A stretch of 64,000 nt of DNA from assembly GCA_943788115.1 (NCBI GenBank), contig CALSPA010000012.1:124001-188000 (forward strand). The letters run 5' to 3'. This stretch comes from an uncultured Flavobacteriales bacterium (GTDB taxonomy: Bacteria; Bacteroidota; Bacteroidia; Flavobacteriales_D; Parvicellaceae). The notes beneath the pieces are model-generated. The model ran no database searches. It was not told the origin of the DNA and saw nothing but the letters and a program-made list of their open reading frames with translations. Position 1 is the first letter of the stretch, and every line of letters begins with the position of its first letter. Of this stretch, positions 26,848 to 36,138 are shown piece by piece. Both the position numbers and the translations under genes were made by a program.

Positions 26848-27705
26848 TTATTGATTGTTGCTTTTGTTGTTATTTAGATCTACTAGCTGATGTACTGCTA
26901 GAGTTGCAGCAACCATAGATAAAATTGGAATAATTGCTATTAAAGTTGCTGAACAAATAAGAATTATTGAAAAATATATGCTACCTGTTTCAAATTGATC
27001 ATTTAGAATAGATAAATAATTATTTGAATAATGGAATAAAGGTGTGAAAACCAGTCCTAAAGCGATTGCAAGTCCTTTGTGTTTTCTTACAAAATTAATG
27101 CTTTCCTTATGATTCATTTTTAACCTTTCCATTATGTAATCTATAAAACCAAAACCGTAATAATAAAAAGCGATGATAGCTATAATTGAGTTTTGTAAGA
27201 CGTTAATTATCTGTTCGTTTATATTGAATAATGATTCTAAAATCATTAAACCAATAATTACACACAATCCAAGACCCATTTCCAAGAATAAATTTCTTAT
27301 TATTAAGTTTAAAGCTCTTTTAACGTCTTTAAGTAATTGAGATAAACTGTATGAATATTTTTTATTAGTTAAAATTCTTTCCGTCTTTTCAGAAACTACT
27401 GAAAGTAAAGGTGAAATAAGTAATATTATTATATACCTAATAAAATTTAGAAACATAAAAGACAGTAAAAGAAAAAATCCAGAGACAAAAAAGTAATAAA
27501 CACTTTTGAAAAAACCTGCATCTTCAGGTGTTTTGTAGATAGTTGTTAAATCTTTAAAATAAAACCCTAAATAATATATAGATATAAATACAATGATCGG
27601 AAAGATGAAGTAGATCCAAAATTGATGCTTATAGATGAAAATAATTGCATCTAAATATGACCTTAAACCAAGTTTGAAATCTTTCCACATGAAAAATAGT
27701 TTCAA
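26848..27705 (-). CDS. EI24 domain (CysZ-like) membrane protein
   Basis: 285 residues with about six hydrophobic segments. It begins MKLFFMWKDFKLGLRSYLDA, typical of Bacteroidota EI24 proteins, and has the conserved FYYYGFGFIDYIMERLKMNHKESINFVRKHKG stretch in the second half. The related CysZ imports sulfate, but sulfate transport is not shown for this branch. An alternative start is Met6. Divergent from purB with a 74-bp gap. Confidence 0.8.
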   Translation of the reverse strand: MKLFFMWKDFKLGLRSYLDAIIFIYKHQFWIYFIFPIIVFISIYYLGFYFKDLTTIYKTPEDAGFFKSVYYFFVSGFFLLLSFMFLNFIRYIIILLISPLLSVVSEKTERILTNKKYSYSLSQLLKDVKRALNLIIRNLFLEMGLGLCVIIGLMILESLFNINEQIINVLQNSIIAIIAFYYYGFGFIDYIMERLKMNHKESINFVRKHKGLAIALGLVFTPLFHYSNNYLSILNDQFETGSIYFSIILICSATLIAIIPILSMVAATLAVHQLVDLNNNKSNNQ

Positions 27706-27754
27706 TTGAAAGATTAAATTACAAATTCTATGCTCCTTTAGGAATAGTATTTCA

Positions 27755-27762
27755 TACTTTTG
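27755..27762 (+). promoter_or_regulatory. Candidate -7 element for purB
   Basis: TACTTTTG matches TAnnTTTG, 17 nt before the purB ATG. The -33 region is AT-rich without a clear TTG. Confidence 0.45.
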
Positions 27763-27779
27763 CGAACAATTTTAATTTA

Positions 27780-29123
27780 ATGAACTTAACAGAACTTTCA
27801 GCAATAGGGCCAATTGATGGTCGTTACAGAAGAGTAACAAAAGGCTTAGCATCATATTTTTCTGAAGCATCTTTAATTAAGTATAGAATTAAAGTTGAGA
27901 TTGAATATTTTATTGCATTGGCACAAATTCCTTTGCCTCAGCTTAAAAGCTATAAACAATCAACAAATAATTCTTTACGTTCCATTTACATCAATTTCAC
28001 TGAAGATGATGCTTTAAGAGTTAAAGAGATTGAAAAAACAACTAATCATGACGTAAAAGCTGTTGAGTATTTCATTAAGGATAAGATGGATGCTATGTCT
28101 ATTGGTGATCAAAAAGAATTTGTTCATTTTGGGTTAACATCTCAAGATATTAACAACACTGCAATCCCTATGTCTTTAAAAGACGGTGTTGAGAAAGAAT
28201 ACATTCCTGTTTTAGAGCAATTAATTAGGCAACTAAAAGAAATGGCAAATGAGTGGAAAGATGTGTCAATGCTCGCAAGAACACATGGCCAGCCCGCATC
28301 TCCCACTAGATTAGGTAAAGAAATTAATGTATTTGTTGAAAGATTGGAAATACAATTGAATCAATTAAAAGCTGTAACCTATGCTGGGAAATTCGGTGGA
28401 GCCACTGGGAATTTCAATGCTCATCATGTTGCATATCCAGATATAAACTGGGTTGAATTTGCCAACTCATTTTTAAGACACAAACTGCTTATTACTAGGT
28501 CTCAAACTACTACTCAAATTGAACATTACGATCATTTAGCTGGATTGTTTGATGTTCTTAAACGAATAAACACCATTATTTTAGATTTAAATAAAGATTT
28601 TTGGACCTATATATCCCACGAATATTTTAAACAAAAAATAAAAAAAGGAGAGGTTGGATCCTCAGCTATGCCTCATAAAGTAAACCCTATAGATTTTGAG
28701 AATTCTGAAGGAAACTTAGGTATAGCAAATGCGCTTTATGAACACTTAAGTGCTAAACTTCCAATTAGTAGGCTACAACGAGATTTAACTGATAGTACTG
28801 TATTAAGAAATGTTGGAGTTCCTTTAGCTCATAGTCTTCTTGGTCTATCATCTACTTTAAAAGGCCTAAATAAGCTCTTAATAAACAAACAAGCTTTTGA
28901 TTCGGATTTAGAAAATAATTGGGCTGTTGTAGCTGAGGCAATTCAAACTATTCTTAGGAGAGAAGCATACCCTAATCCATATGAAGCTTTGAAAGCATTG
29001 ACTCGTAAAAATGAAAAAATCACACAGTCTTCAATGCATAAATTTATTAATGAGCTAGAAGTTTCTGATCAAATAAAAGAAGAATTGTTGGCAATTTCAC
29101 CTCAAAATTATACCGGAGTTTAG
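27780..29123 (+). CDS. purB: Adenylosuccinate lyase
   Basis: 447 residues. It has the E. coli-like start LTELSAIGPIDGRYR, the TNHDVKAVEYFIKDK motif, the catalytic histidine region FVHFGLTSQDINNTA, TLARTHGQPASPTRLGKE-type sequence (ARTHGQPASPTRLGKE), and the fumarase-superfamily signature GSSAMPHKVNPIDFEN with the flexible catalytic serine loop. It acts twice in purine synthesis, on SAICAR and adenylosuccinate, releasing fumarate. It stands alone; its last 4 nt overlap the convergent rsmE stop. Confidence 0.97.
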   Translation: MNLTELSAIGPIDGRYRRVTKGLASYFSEASLIKYRIKVEIEYFIALAQIPLPQLKSYKQSTNNSLRSIYINFTEDDALRVKEIEKTTNHDVKAVEYFIKDKMDAMSIGDQKEFVHFGLTSQDINNTAIPMSLKDGVEKEYIPVLEQLIRQLKEMANEWKDVSMLARTHGQPASPTRLGKEINVFVERLEIQLNQLKAVTYAGKFGGATGNFNAHHVAYPDINWVEFANSFLRHKLLITRSQTTTQIEHYDHLAGLFDVLKRINTIILDLNKDFWTYISHEYFKQKIKKGEVGSSAMPHKVNPIDFENSEGNLGIANALYEHLSAKLPISRLQRDLTDSTVLRNVGVPLAHSLLGLSSTLKGLNKLLINKQAFDSDLENNWAVVAEAIQTILRREAYPNPYEALKALTRKNEKITQSSMHKFINELEVSDQIKEELLAISPQNYTGV

Positions 29124-29812
29124 TAACTAAGCTTCAAAATAGAAAGTGCTGCAATACAAGCGGTTTCTGTTCTTAATCTATTACTCCCAAGAGAAGTTTC
29201 AATAAACATATTTGATTCTGCAAGTTTAATTTCTTCATTTGTAAAGTCCCCCTCTGGTCCTATGAGTATAAGTTGAGGCTCTTTTGAATTTGCTAACAAG
29301 CTTAAAGCTTTTTTATCTCCATTTTTACAATGAGCAATGAATTTATTTTTTATTTGCATGCTTGTTATAAAATCATTGAATTTTATTGGCTCACATATTT
29401 TAGGAAGCCAGTATCTACCAGATTGTTTCATTGCCGCAATTGCGATTTTATTCATTCGAATACTGTTCCACTTTCTTCTTTCAGAATTTTGGGTGAAAAC
29501 TGGAATACAAGTAGTCATTCCAATTTCAATTGCTTTTTCAATAACCCACTCATTTCTATCGTTGTTTTTTGTTGGTGAAAATGCAAGAATTAATGGGTTT
29601 TCAGCTTTAAATTGTTCTTTAGATGATACAGTTAAAATCGTTTTCTTTGGGTTTGCATCTGAAATTTTAGTTTTAAATAATTCGCCTTTTCCTGAAACTA
29701 CATTTACGCTATCATTAATTTTTAAGCGTAAAGATTTAATAGCATGTCTTGAATCGTTTTCATCTAAAGAAATTTCTCTTTCTGAAATGTTATTTGAATA
29801 GAATGTTGTCAA
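29120..29812 (-). CDS. rsmE: 16S rRNA m3U1498 methyltransferase
   Basis: 230 residues of the RsmE SPOUT family. The N-terminal PUA-like part contains DSRHAIKSLRLK. The C-terminal SPOUT knot contains EKAIEIGMTTCIPVFTQNSER, AAMKQSGRYWLPKI, LILIGPEGDFTNEEI (SAM-binding knot) and the ETSLGSNRLRTETACIAAL signature. No ATG is available near the expected start; the frame opens with TTG at 29812 (Met-Thr-Thr-Phe-Tyr), which matches the family start. Convergent with purB, overlapping by 4 nt. Confidence 0.93.
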   Translation of the reverse strand: MTTFYSNNISEREISLDENDSRHAIKSLRLKINDSVNVVSGKGELFKTKISDANPKKTILTVSSKEQFKAENPLILAFSPTKNNDRNEWVIEKAIEIGMTTCIPVFTQNSERRKWNSIRMNKIAIAAMKQSGRYWLPKICEPIKFNDFITSMQIKNKFIAHCKNGDKKALSLLANSKEPQLILIGPEGDFTNEEIKLAESNMFIETSLGSNRLRTETACIAALSILKLSY

Positions 29813-29930
29813 AACTTTAAAAATTTAGGTGAAAAGATTTTATGTTGTTAATTAAGTTTAGTTATTTTTATCATGCAAATTTGGAATAAAGTTTGCTTTA
29901 ATTTACTAAAACATCCATAAAATTAATATT

Positions 29931-30497
29931 ATGAAACTTAAATTTTTATTTAGCTTTTTAGCTCTCTATTGCTTTTTAACTGACTTTTCTGCACAAAAGA
30001 AAATTGATGGTGTAGATTTTCAAGAAAAAATAACTATCAATAATTCAGATGTTATTCTTAATGGTGGAGGACTTAGAGAAAAATACTTTACTCTTGACTT
30101 ATATGTTGGTGCATTGTACTTAAAGTCAAAATCATCTGATGCAAATAAAATTATAATGTCTGATGATGATATGGGAATTAGAATAGTTATTGTTTCCTCT
30201 ATGGTTACTAGAGAACGTTTTATTGAAGCTTTAGAAGATGGATTTAAAAATACTACTGCTGGGAAATCTACTGCTGAGCAAATTGCTCAATTTAAAACAT
30301 TTTTAAAAGATCCTTTTGTCGAAGGTGATGAAATTTCTCTTAATTATCATAAATCAGATGCTGTTTATCTTTACAAAAACGGACAAAAAAGGGGGGCTTT
30401 TAAAGGTCTTGAATTTAAACAAGCCTTATTTGGTATTTGGTTAGGTGGAAAACCGGCTGATAGTAGCCTTAAAGAGGATATGCTTGGGCTTGATTAA
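29931..30497 (+). CDS. Chalcone isomerase-like exported protein
   Basis: 188 residues with a signal peptide (residues 1-21, ending TDFSAQ). The mature part matches the chalcone isomerase-like family of bacteria: NGGGLREKYFTLDLYVGALYLK, the MVTRERFIEALEDGFKN segment, and a C-terminal EFKQALFGIWLGGKPADSSLKEDMLG. Bacterial members usually lack the plant catalytic residues and their role is unknown; lipid or fatty-acid binding has been proposed for related folds. Periplasmic, monocistronic. Confidence 0.85.
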   Translation: MKLKFLFSFLALYCFLTDFSAQKKIDGVDFQEKITINNSDVILNGGGLREKYFTLDLYVGALYLKSKSSDANKIIMSDDDMGIRIVIVSSMVTRERFIEALEDGFKNTTAGKSTAEQIAQFKTFLKDPFVEGDEISLNYHKSDAVYLYKNGQKRGAFKGLEFKQALFGIWLGGKPADSSLKEDMLGLD

Positions 30498-30500
30498 AGT

Positions 30501-31397
30501 TTATTTCTCCAAGTTTCTTATTTGATCGGCTTTGGTGAAAAGTTCAAAACCTATTATTAATACATAGCTTACTACATTTATCCAAACAAGAGCTATTAGT
30601 AAAGAACCAATAGACCCGTATATTTTATTGTAAACATTAAAGTGACTGAAGTAGACAGAAAGTCCCCACGTTGCTAGTAAAATTACCAATGTTGAGAATG
30701 ATGTTCCTGGATTTATAAGTTGAAACTTTTTTACTTCTGGATGTCCGTAGTGATATAAAATAGAGATGCCTAGCATTACCATGAAAAGCACAATTATAAA
30801 ATGAACAAAATTAAATACTCCTTGAAATATTTGATGCTGGGTGTCAAATTCAATGTAGTTGGCGAGTGCTTGTCCGAAAATAGAAACAGAAAGTGCAGAA
30901 AGAAATAATATCATCATTACAAAAAAGATTGCTAAAGAGATTAACCTTTGCTTAATAGGGTGTCTTTCTAGCTCTATTTGATAGGATTGATTGAAAGCGA
31001 TTAATAGGGTGTTTATTCCTTGAGACGCATAAAATATGGAAAGTATGAAACCTACGCTTAAAAGAACATTGTATCTTCTTGTAAAAAGCTCTGTTACTGT
31101 TGTTTCAAACATTCCATAAATCATGTCTGGAAGAACTAGCTTCATTTCAGAAAACATGTTTTCTTGTATTCCTTCAATTGGTAAGTAGGGAAGAAGTGAA
31201 ACTAAAAAAATTAGAGTTGGAAAAATGGCTACAAAAAAATGAAATGAGACTGCAGCACTTCTAATGGCGAAATTCCCTTTGTAAAATACTTCTTTTAAAA
31301 ATTTAAGAAGATAAAATATAGATATTCCTTTAAATCCAGGAAGGGGGATTTGGTTTAAAAAAGTTTTTATTTGTAAGAGAACCTCTTTTTTCAACAT
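30501..31397 (-). CDS. YihY/BrkB-family inner-membrane protein
   Basis: 298 residues with about six membrane helices. Family features are a soluble N-terminus, AIRSAAVSFHFFVAIFPTLIFLVSLLP, FILSIFYASQGINTLLIAFNQSY, a long central pair of helices, and the C-terminal NKIYGSIGSLLIALVWINVVSYVLIIGFEL. The family was once called RNase BN in error; function remains open. Its start overlaps the end of nadC by 7 nt, so they are co-transcribed. Confidence 0.9.
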   Translation of the reverse strand: MLKKEVLLQIKTFLNQIPLPGFKGISIFYLLKFLKEVFYKGNFAIRSAAVSFHFFVAIFPTLIFLVSLLPYLPIEGIQENMFSEMKLVLPDMIYGMFETTVTELFTRRYNVLLSVGFILSIFYASQGINTLLIAFNQSYQIELERHPIKQRLISLAIFFVMMILFLSALSVSIFGQALANYIEFDTQHQIFQGVFNFVHFIIVLFMVMLGISILYHYGHPEVKKFQLINPGTSFSTLVILLATWGLSVYFSHFNVYNKIYGSIGSLLIALVWINVVSYVLIIGFELFTKADQIRNLEK

Positions 31398-32224
31398 GCT
31401 TTTAAGCTTAAATCTAAATTTTTCACTGAATGTGTTATTGCACCAACGGAAATAAAATCAACACCACATTCAGCATAATTTCTAAGGGTGTCTAATGTTA
31501 TTCCACCAGATGCTTCTGTTTTATATTTGCCATCTATTAGTTTTACAGCTTTTCTTAAATCTTCGTAATTAAAATTGTCAAGCATTATTCTATCTACGCC
31601 ACCTGTTTTAAGAACTTCACTAACCTCTAAAAGATTTCTAGTTTCAACTTCAATTTCTAAATTTAGATTCTTTCGATTTAGATAATCTTTAGTTTTTACT
31701 ATTGCCTTTTCAATTCCCCCAGCAAAATCGATATGATTGTCTTTAATCATAATCATATCGTAAAGCCCCATTCTATGGTTCTTTCCTCCACCAATAAGTA
31801 CTGCTTCTTTTTCTAAAAAACGAATTAAAGGTGTTGTTTTTCTTGTGTCAAGAACTTTTGTGTTTAACCCATTTAGGGCAACTACATATTTATTTGTTAA
31901 TGTTGCAATGGCACTCATTCGTTGCATTACATTTAGAACCAATCTTTCAACACTTAATAAACTTCTTGATGATCCTTCAATTTTAAAAACAATATCTCCT
32001 GGTTTTACATTCTCTCCATCATTAATTAATTGATGAAATATAAATGTGGAGTCAAACTCATTAAATAGTTGCCTTGCAATCTCAACGCCAGCAATAATTC
32101 CATTTTCTTTAACTAGTAGTTGAGCTTGTCCAATAGCATCTTTTGGAATACAGGCTAAAGCTGAATGATCACCATCTTTGATGTCTTCCTTTATAGCAAG
32201 TTGTACAAACTGTTGAATATCCAT
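31391..32224 (-). CDS. nadC: Nicotinate-nucleotide diphosphorylase (carboxylating)
   Basis: 277 residues, full length for quinolinate phosphoribosyltransferase. Motifs are DIKDGDHSALACIP at the start, ERLVLNVMQRMSAIATLT, LDTRKTTPLIRFLEKEAVLIGGGKNHRMGLYDMIMIKDNH (PRPP and quinolinate binding) and the C-terminal barrel segments EVETRNLLE, IMLDNF, EASGGITLD and ISVGAITHSV. It makes nicotinate mononucleotide from quinolinate and PRPP in NAD synthesis. It lies between rdgB (12 nt) and the YihY gene (7-nt overlap). Confidence 0.96.
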   Translation of the reverse strand: MDIQQFVQLAIKEDIKDGDHSALACIPKDAIGQAQLLVKENGIIAGVEIARQLFNEFDSTFIFHQLINDGENVKPGDIVFKIEGSSRSLLSVERLVLNVMQRMSAIATLTNKYVVALNGLNTKVLDTRKTTPLIRFLEKEAVLIGGGKNHRMGLYDMIMIKDNHIDFAGGIEKAIVKTKDYLNRKNLNLEIEVETRNLLEVSEVLKTGGVDRIMLDNFNYEDLRKAVKLIDGKYKTEASGGITLDTLRNYAECGVDFISVGAITHSVKNLDLSLKAC

Positions 32225-32236
32225 TAGGTAAAACTA

Positions 32237-32812
32237 TTATTTATTATTCAAAAATTCTATTAATTTTTTTACGGCTATTCCTCTATGGCTAATTTGATTC
32301 TTTTGATCGATAGCCATTTGAGCAAAAGAATATTTAAATCCTTTTGGTTTAAACAAGGGGTCATATCCAAAACCTTCATCACCTGTTTTTTGAGTTAAAA
32401 TTTCTCCTTCAACAGCACCTTCGAAATAGTAATTACTATTATCTAAAATTAATGCTATTACTGTTTTGAATGTTGCCTTTCTATTGTGCTCATCTTTTAA
32501 TTCTTGTAGGACCTTATTCATGTTGTCTGCTGCACTACAATTCTCTCCAGCATATCTGGCTGAGTACACTCCTGGTCTATTGTTTAAAGCTTCTATTTCT
32601 AGACCTGTGTCATCAGCAAAACAATTCAGTCCAGTTTTGTTATGTATGAACTGAGCTTTCTGAAGGGCATTTTCTTTTAATGTAATTCCAGTTTCTGGAA
32701 TATCTTCATTTAGATTAAGATCAGTTAAACTAATTATTTCAAGATTTAAAATAGACTTCCTAATCTCTTTTAGTTTGTTAGAATTGTTAGTTGCGAAAAT
32801 TAGTTTTTTCAT
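32237..32812 (-). CDS. rdgB: RdgB/HAM1 non-canonical purine NTP pyrophosphatase
   Basis: 191 residues. It has the family start IFATNNSNKLKEIRK, FADDTGLEIEALNNRPGVYSARYAGE (Mg and substrate binding), EGEILTQKTGDEGFGYDPLF and the C-terminal SHRGIAVKKL. It hydrolyses ITP, dITP and XTP to monophosphates, keeping damaged purines out of DNA and RNA. First gene of the rdgB-nadC-yihY minus-strand unit, divergent from rlmH. Confidence 0.96.
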   Translation of the reverse strand: MKKLIFATNNSNKLKEIRKSILNLEIISLTDLNLNEDIPETGITLKENALQKAQFIHNKTGLNCFADDTGLEIEALNNRPGVYSARYAGENCSAADNMNKVLQELKDEHNRKATFKTVIALILDNSNYYFEGAVEGEILTQKTGDEGFGYDPLFKPKGFKYSFAQMAIDQKNQISHRGIAVKKLIEFLNNK

Positions 32813-32870
32813 GTTACAAAAATATAAATGTATTGAGCCATCAAGAAGTTTTATTTTATAATTTCATTAT

Positions 32871-33345
32871 ATGAAAATTAAGTTGATTGTTGTGGGTAAG
32901 ACCAGTGCGGCATATTTGAAAAGTGGTGAGCTCGAATACCAGCAAAGATTAAAGCATTATGTGAGGTTTGAAGAAACTATTATTCCAGACATTAAAAACC
33001 CTAAAAATCTCAGTAAATCAGACCTTAAAAATAGAGAGGGGAATTTAATACTTTCTAAAATAGACAATAGTGATCGAGGTTGTTTTGTTGGATGATAAAG
33101 GTAAAATGTTTTCTTCTATTGATTTTTCTAGTTACTTAAGTGAAAAAATGATAAGAAGTACCAAATCTTTGGTTTTTGTTATTGGAGGTGCTTTTGGTTT
33201 TAGTGATGCAGTTTATCAAAGAGCAAATAATAAATTAAGCCTATCTAAAATGACTTTTTCTCACCAAATGGTAAGATTAATCTTTAAAGAACAATTATAT
33301 AGGGCTTTTACTATTTTGAAAGGGGAGAAGTATCATCATGATTGA
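32871..33345 (+). pseudogene. rlmH: 23S rRNA pseudouridine(1915) N3-methyltransferase, one-base frameshift
   Basis: Two overlapping frames make one RlmH of about 157 residues. The first gives MKIKLIVVGKTSAAYLKSGELEYQ through REGNLILSKIDNSDR. The second continues VVLLDDKGKMFSS, then FVIGGAFGFSDAVYQRA (SPOUT knot) and MTFSHQMVRLIFKEQLYRAFTILKGEKYHH, the diagnostic C-terminus. The shift is best explained by one extra G in GG at 33078-33079. RlmH methylates the ribosomal A-site helix and is highly conserved, so this is probably a sequence error. Confidence 0.93.
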
Positions 33346-33456
33346 GGGAATTTTAATTTTAAACCGATAATTTCATTTTTATTGTTTTAATGTTATTTAT
33401 CAGTTCAAGTTCAAATGACTCCAATTAGTATTGCTAATAAAATAGGTTTTTGTTAG

Positions 33457-34668
33457 TTAATTAGGTGAAAGTTCTTTGTATATATCTGAGTAAAATTTAA
33501 CACCCTTATTAATGTGGAAATAATCTTTTGAATAGCTTCTCAATAGTTGTTTATCAATTTCTTTTTCTAATTGATTAAAAGCTATTTCAATTTCGTCAGA
33601 ATTAATATTATTAATTAATACACCTCCATTTGGATATTTTGAATATATAGTATTTAAATCACCAATATTTTTCAAAGATAATGTTGGAATTCCGCTACAC
33701 CAATATTCCCCTAATTTAGTTGGGCTTCTACCAATAACGGAAAAACTCCTATTATATAAAATCAATCCAATATCACTTGCTTGTAAGTATTTGTGAACAT
33801 CTTTAAAAGATGTGCTAATGATTGTAATTTTATCCATATCTAAATTATGTTCATTAATTTTACTTTCAAGATAATTTAAAGGAGTTTTTGATAAAATTAA
33901 AATATGATTTTTAGAAGATCTTTTTAAGAATTCATGAAAAACTATTGAAAAGTCATTAAAGTCATAATTTCCACCTAAAGAACCACTATAAGTAAGGATA
34001 AATTTATCATTGGAGAGATTAAGTTTTTTTCTTGTTTCTTCTCTTATCAATTGTTTCCATTCTGGAAAGTTTTCAAAATCCACACAAGTAGGAATGACTC
34101 CAATCTTTTTTTAGTTGTCCATTTGTTTTTTAATATTTCTTCTTTACCTGAAAAAGTAAGTGAAATAGTTTTATCTGACATTTTAAATAATTGCTGTTCC
34201 TTTTTTTTTGAAATACTTGTATATTGGTTTGAAAATAAAGTTATTCCAATTTCCGCTTTCTATTTTTTCATCACACCACCACCCCCTCATATCAAATATC
34301 AATTTAGTTTTGAATTTTTTTTTGAGTTTTAAACCTAAAATTCCAGGAATATATCCTCTGCAATGAACAACTTGATAATTATTTTTTTGATTTAATTTTT
34401 TTATTTTTTGCCATCCTTTAATAATATCCCAAAGAGTTGATATGATGGGGGGATATTTAGAATATCTTAATGGATGCCAATCAATATTTGAGTTTTTTAA
34501 TATATTTTCAACAAATAGTTTATTTCTGGAATACACTTCTTTTTTATCATAACTTAATATGTCAATTGAGATTTCATTAATTGCAATTTTTGATAGATAG
34601 GATAAAATTTGTGATTGTCCGAGAGGGTCTGTAAGACCATCGTAAGAGATATAAAGAATTTTACACAT
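33457..34668 (-). pseudogene. Glycosyltransferase family 4-like, two frameshifts
   Basis: Three frames together give about 400 residues. The start is ATG 34668 (MCKILYISYDGLTDPLGQSQI, a typical GT4 N-terminus); an earlier in-frame codon at 34698 falls in the promoter. The first frame ends after YKYFKKKGTAII. The middle frame reads KMSDKTISLTFSGKEEILK. The last starts at IGVIPTCVDFENF and holds FILTYSGSLGGNYDF and the sugar-nucleotide region RSPTKLGEYWCSGIPTLSL. The shifts lie at the T9 run 34201-34209 and the T7 run 34106-34112. It would add a sugar to the lipid-linked surface glycan at the cytoplasmic face. Confidence 0.85.
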
Positions 34669-34695
34669 ATATTTTTGACTATGTAATAATGCAAA

Positions 34696-34703
34696 CAAAT
34701 GTA
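34696..34703 (-). promoter_or_regulatory. Candidate -7 element for the 33457-34668 glycosyltransferase
   Basis: On the minus strand this reads TACATTTG (TAnnTTTG), 27 nt before the ATG at 34668. No clear -33 TTG. Confidence 0.4.
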
Positions 34704-34738
34704 ATTCTTTGAATTAATAAATTTTTATTTAAAATATA

Positions 34739-34746
34739 TATATTTG
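34739..34746 (+). promoter_or_regulatory. Candidate -7 element for the 34788 membrane protein
   Basis: TATATTTG matches TAnnTTTG and lies 41 nt upstream of the ATG at 34788. Together with the element at 34696-34703 it suggests divergent transcription from this 120-bp gap. Confidence 0.4.
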
Positions 34747-34787
34747 TGCATTGTTTCAAAGAACTTTGAATTGCAAAGCATTAGAGA

Positions 34788-36138
34788 ATGGAATTATTAA
34801 CATACAGTGACATATTCATTTCAATAATTTATTTTATTGTAATTGTTGGTGTGGGTTATTATATCCAAATTCGCAATACAGTTAAATACCCCGAATATAA
34901 ATATTTTACAAAAGGATTAATTGCAAAACTCGTAGGTGTAACCATTTTCTGTTTGGTTTATGTTTTTTATTATGAAGGAGGAGATACAGTAAATTATTTT
35001 TTTGGTTCTAGAGCACTAGTTAGAGTTTTATTTCAAGATTTTGATAAGGGTATTGCCCTTATCTTTAATACAGATTCAGTATATAATAATTGGTTTTCGT
35101 TTAATTCTGAATCTGGGTTTCCTCCTCATTACATGTGGAAAGATAATTTAACATTTACTGTTTGTAGATTTTCATCATTATTTTATATTTTGGGTTCAGG
35201 TTCATTTATTGTTACTAGTTTTTTTACCGCATGTTTTTCATATATAGGTATTTGGAAGTTGTTTAGACTTTTTAATAATATTTACCCTAATTATTCAAAA
35301 GGGGTGTTTTATTTGATGTTAATTCTTCCGACCTTAATTTTTTGGGGTAGTGGTATTATGAAAGATAGTTATGTGTTAGGTTCATCTTGTTGGGTAACTT
35401 ATAACTTTTACAAAGTTTTTATTGAAAGAAAGAAATTGTTTTGGAATATTATTTTTTTAATATTGAATATTTTTATTCTTCTTAATACTAAAGCCTATGT
35501 TCTAATTTCTATATTTCCAGTATAGTTTTGTGGCTTAATAGTACTTATCTTAAAAGCTCAAAATCACTTTTATCAAAAGCCATTAAGTTGCCTTTTTTAT
35601 TTTAATATTTAGTTTTTTGGGTTATTTAGTTGCAATTAACTTAAGTTCATTAATGGGAGTTTATGGTGATGTAGATTCTGCTATTGAGCAAGCTCAGGTA
35701 ATACAACAAGATTTGCTTAGAGAAGAGGCTTATGGCTCTAATAGCTATAATATTGGTGAAATTGATGGAACAATTGAGGGTATGATTTCTTTAGCTCCTT
35801 TAGCTATTTTTACAGCAATTTATAGGCCCTTATTTTGGGAGATTGGAAGCCCTGTAATGGTAATTTCTGTATTAGAAAATACAATTCTACTTTTATTTAC
35901 TTTTTATTTACTTTTAAATATAGGCCCATTTAGTCTAATAAGAATTTTGTTATCTGAACCTTTTTTACTTTATGCATTTGTTTTTAGTGTATTATTTGCA
36001 TTTGGAGTGGGGATTGCTGGAACTAATTTTGGAGCACTTGTTAGATATAAAGTTCCCCTTATGCCCTTTTTCTTACCTATGATTTTTCTTATTTATAGAA
36101 TTTCAAAAGAAAAAAAGGTTAATTCAATTAAACTTTAA
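34788..36138 (+). pseudogene. Polymerase-like multi-pass membrane protein, two frameshifts
   Basis: Three consecutive frames give about 450 residues with roughly ten membrane segments. N-part: ELLTYSDIFISIIYFIVIVG, EGGDTVNYFFGSRALVRV, LFYILGSGSFIVTSFFTACFSYIGIW, LPTLIFWGSGIMKDS. The middle frame reads VLWLNSTYLKSSKSLLSKAI. C-part: FLGYLVAINLSSLMGVYGDVDSA, LAPLAIFTAIYRPLFWE and GTNFGALVRYKVPLMPFFLPMIF. The shifts are near 35520 and in the T6 run 35593-35598. The layout with large periplasmic loops and the final RYKVPLMPF helix resembles O-antigen polymerase (Wzy/EpsG-like) proteins, but no signature proves this. The only plus-strand gene between two minus-strand blocks. Confidence 0.7.

Noticed and set aside
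29330-29801. Two plus-strand ORFs of 82 and 154 codons
   Set aside because: They lie opposite rsmE, whose family motifs are clear; no support of their own.
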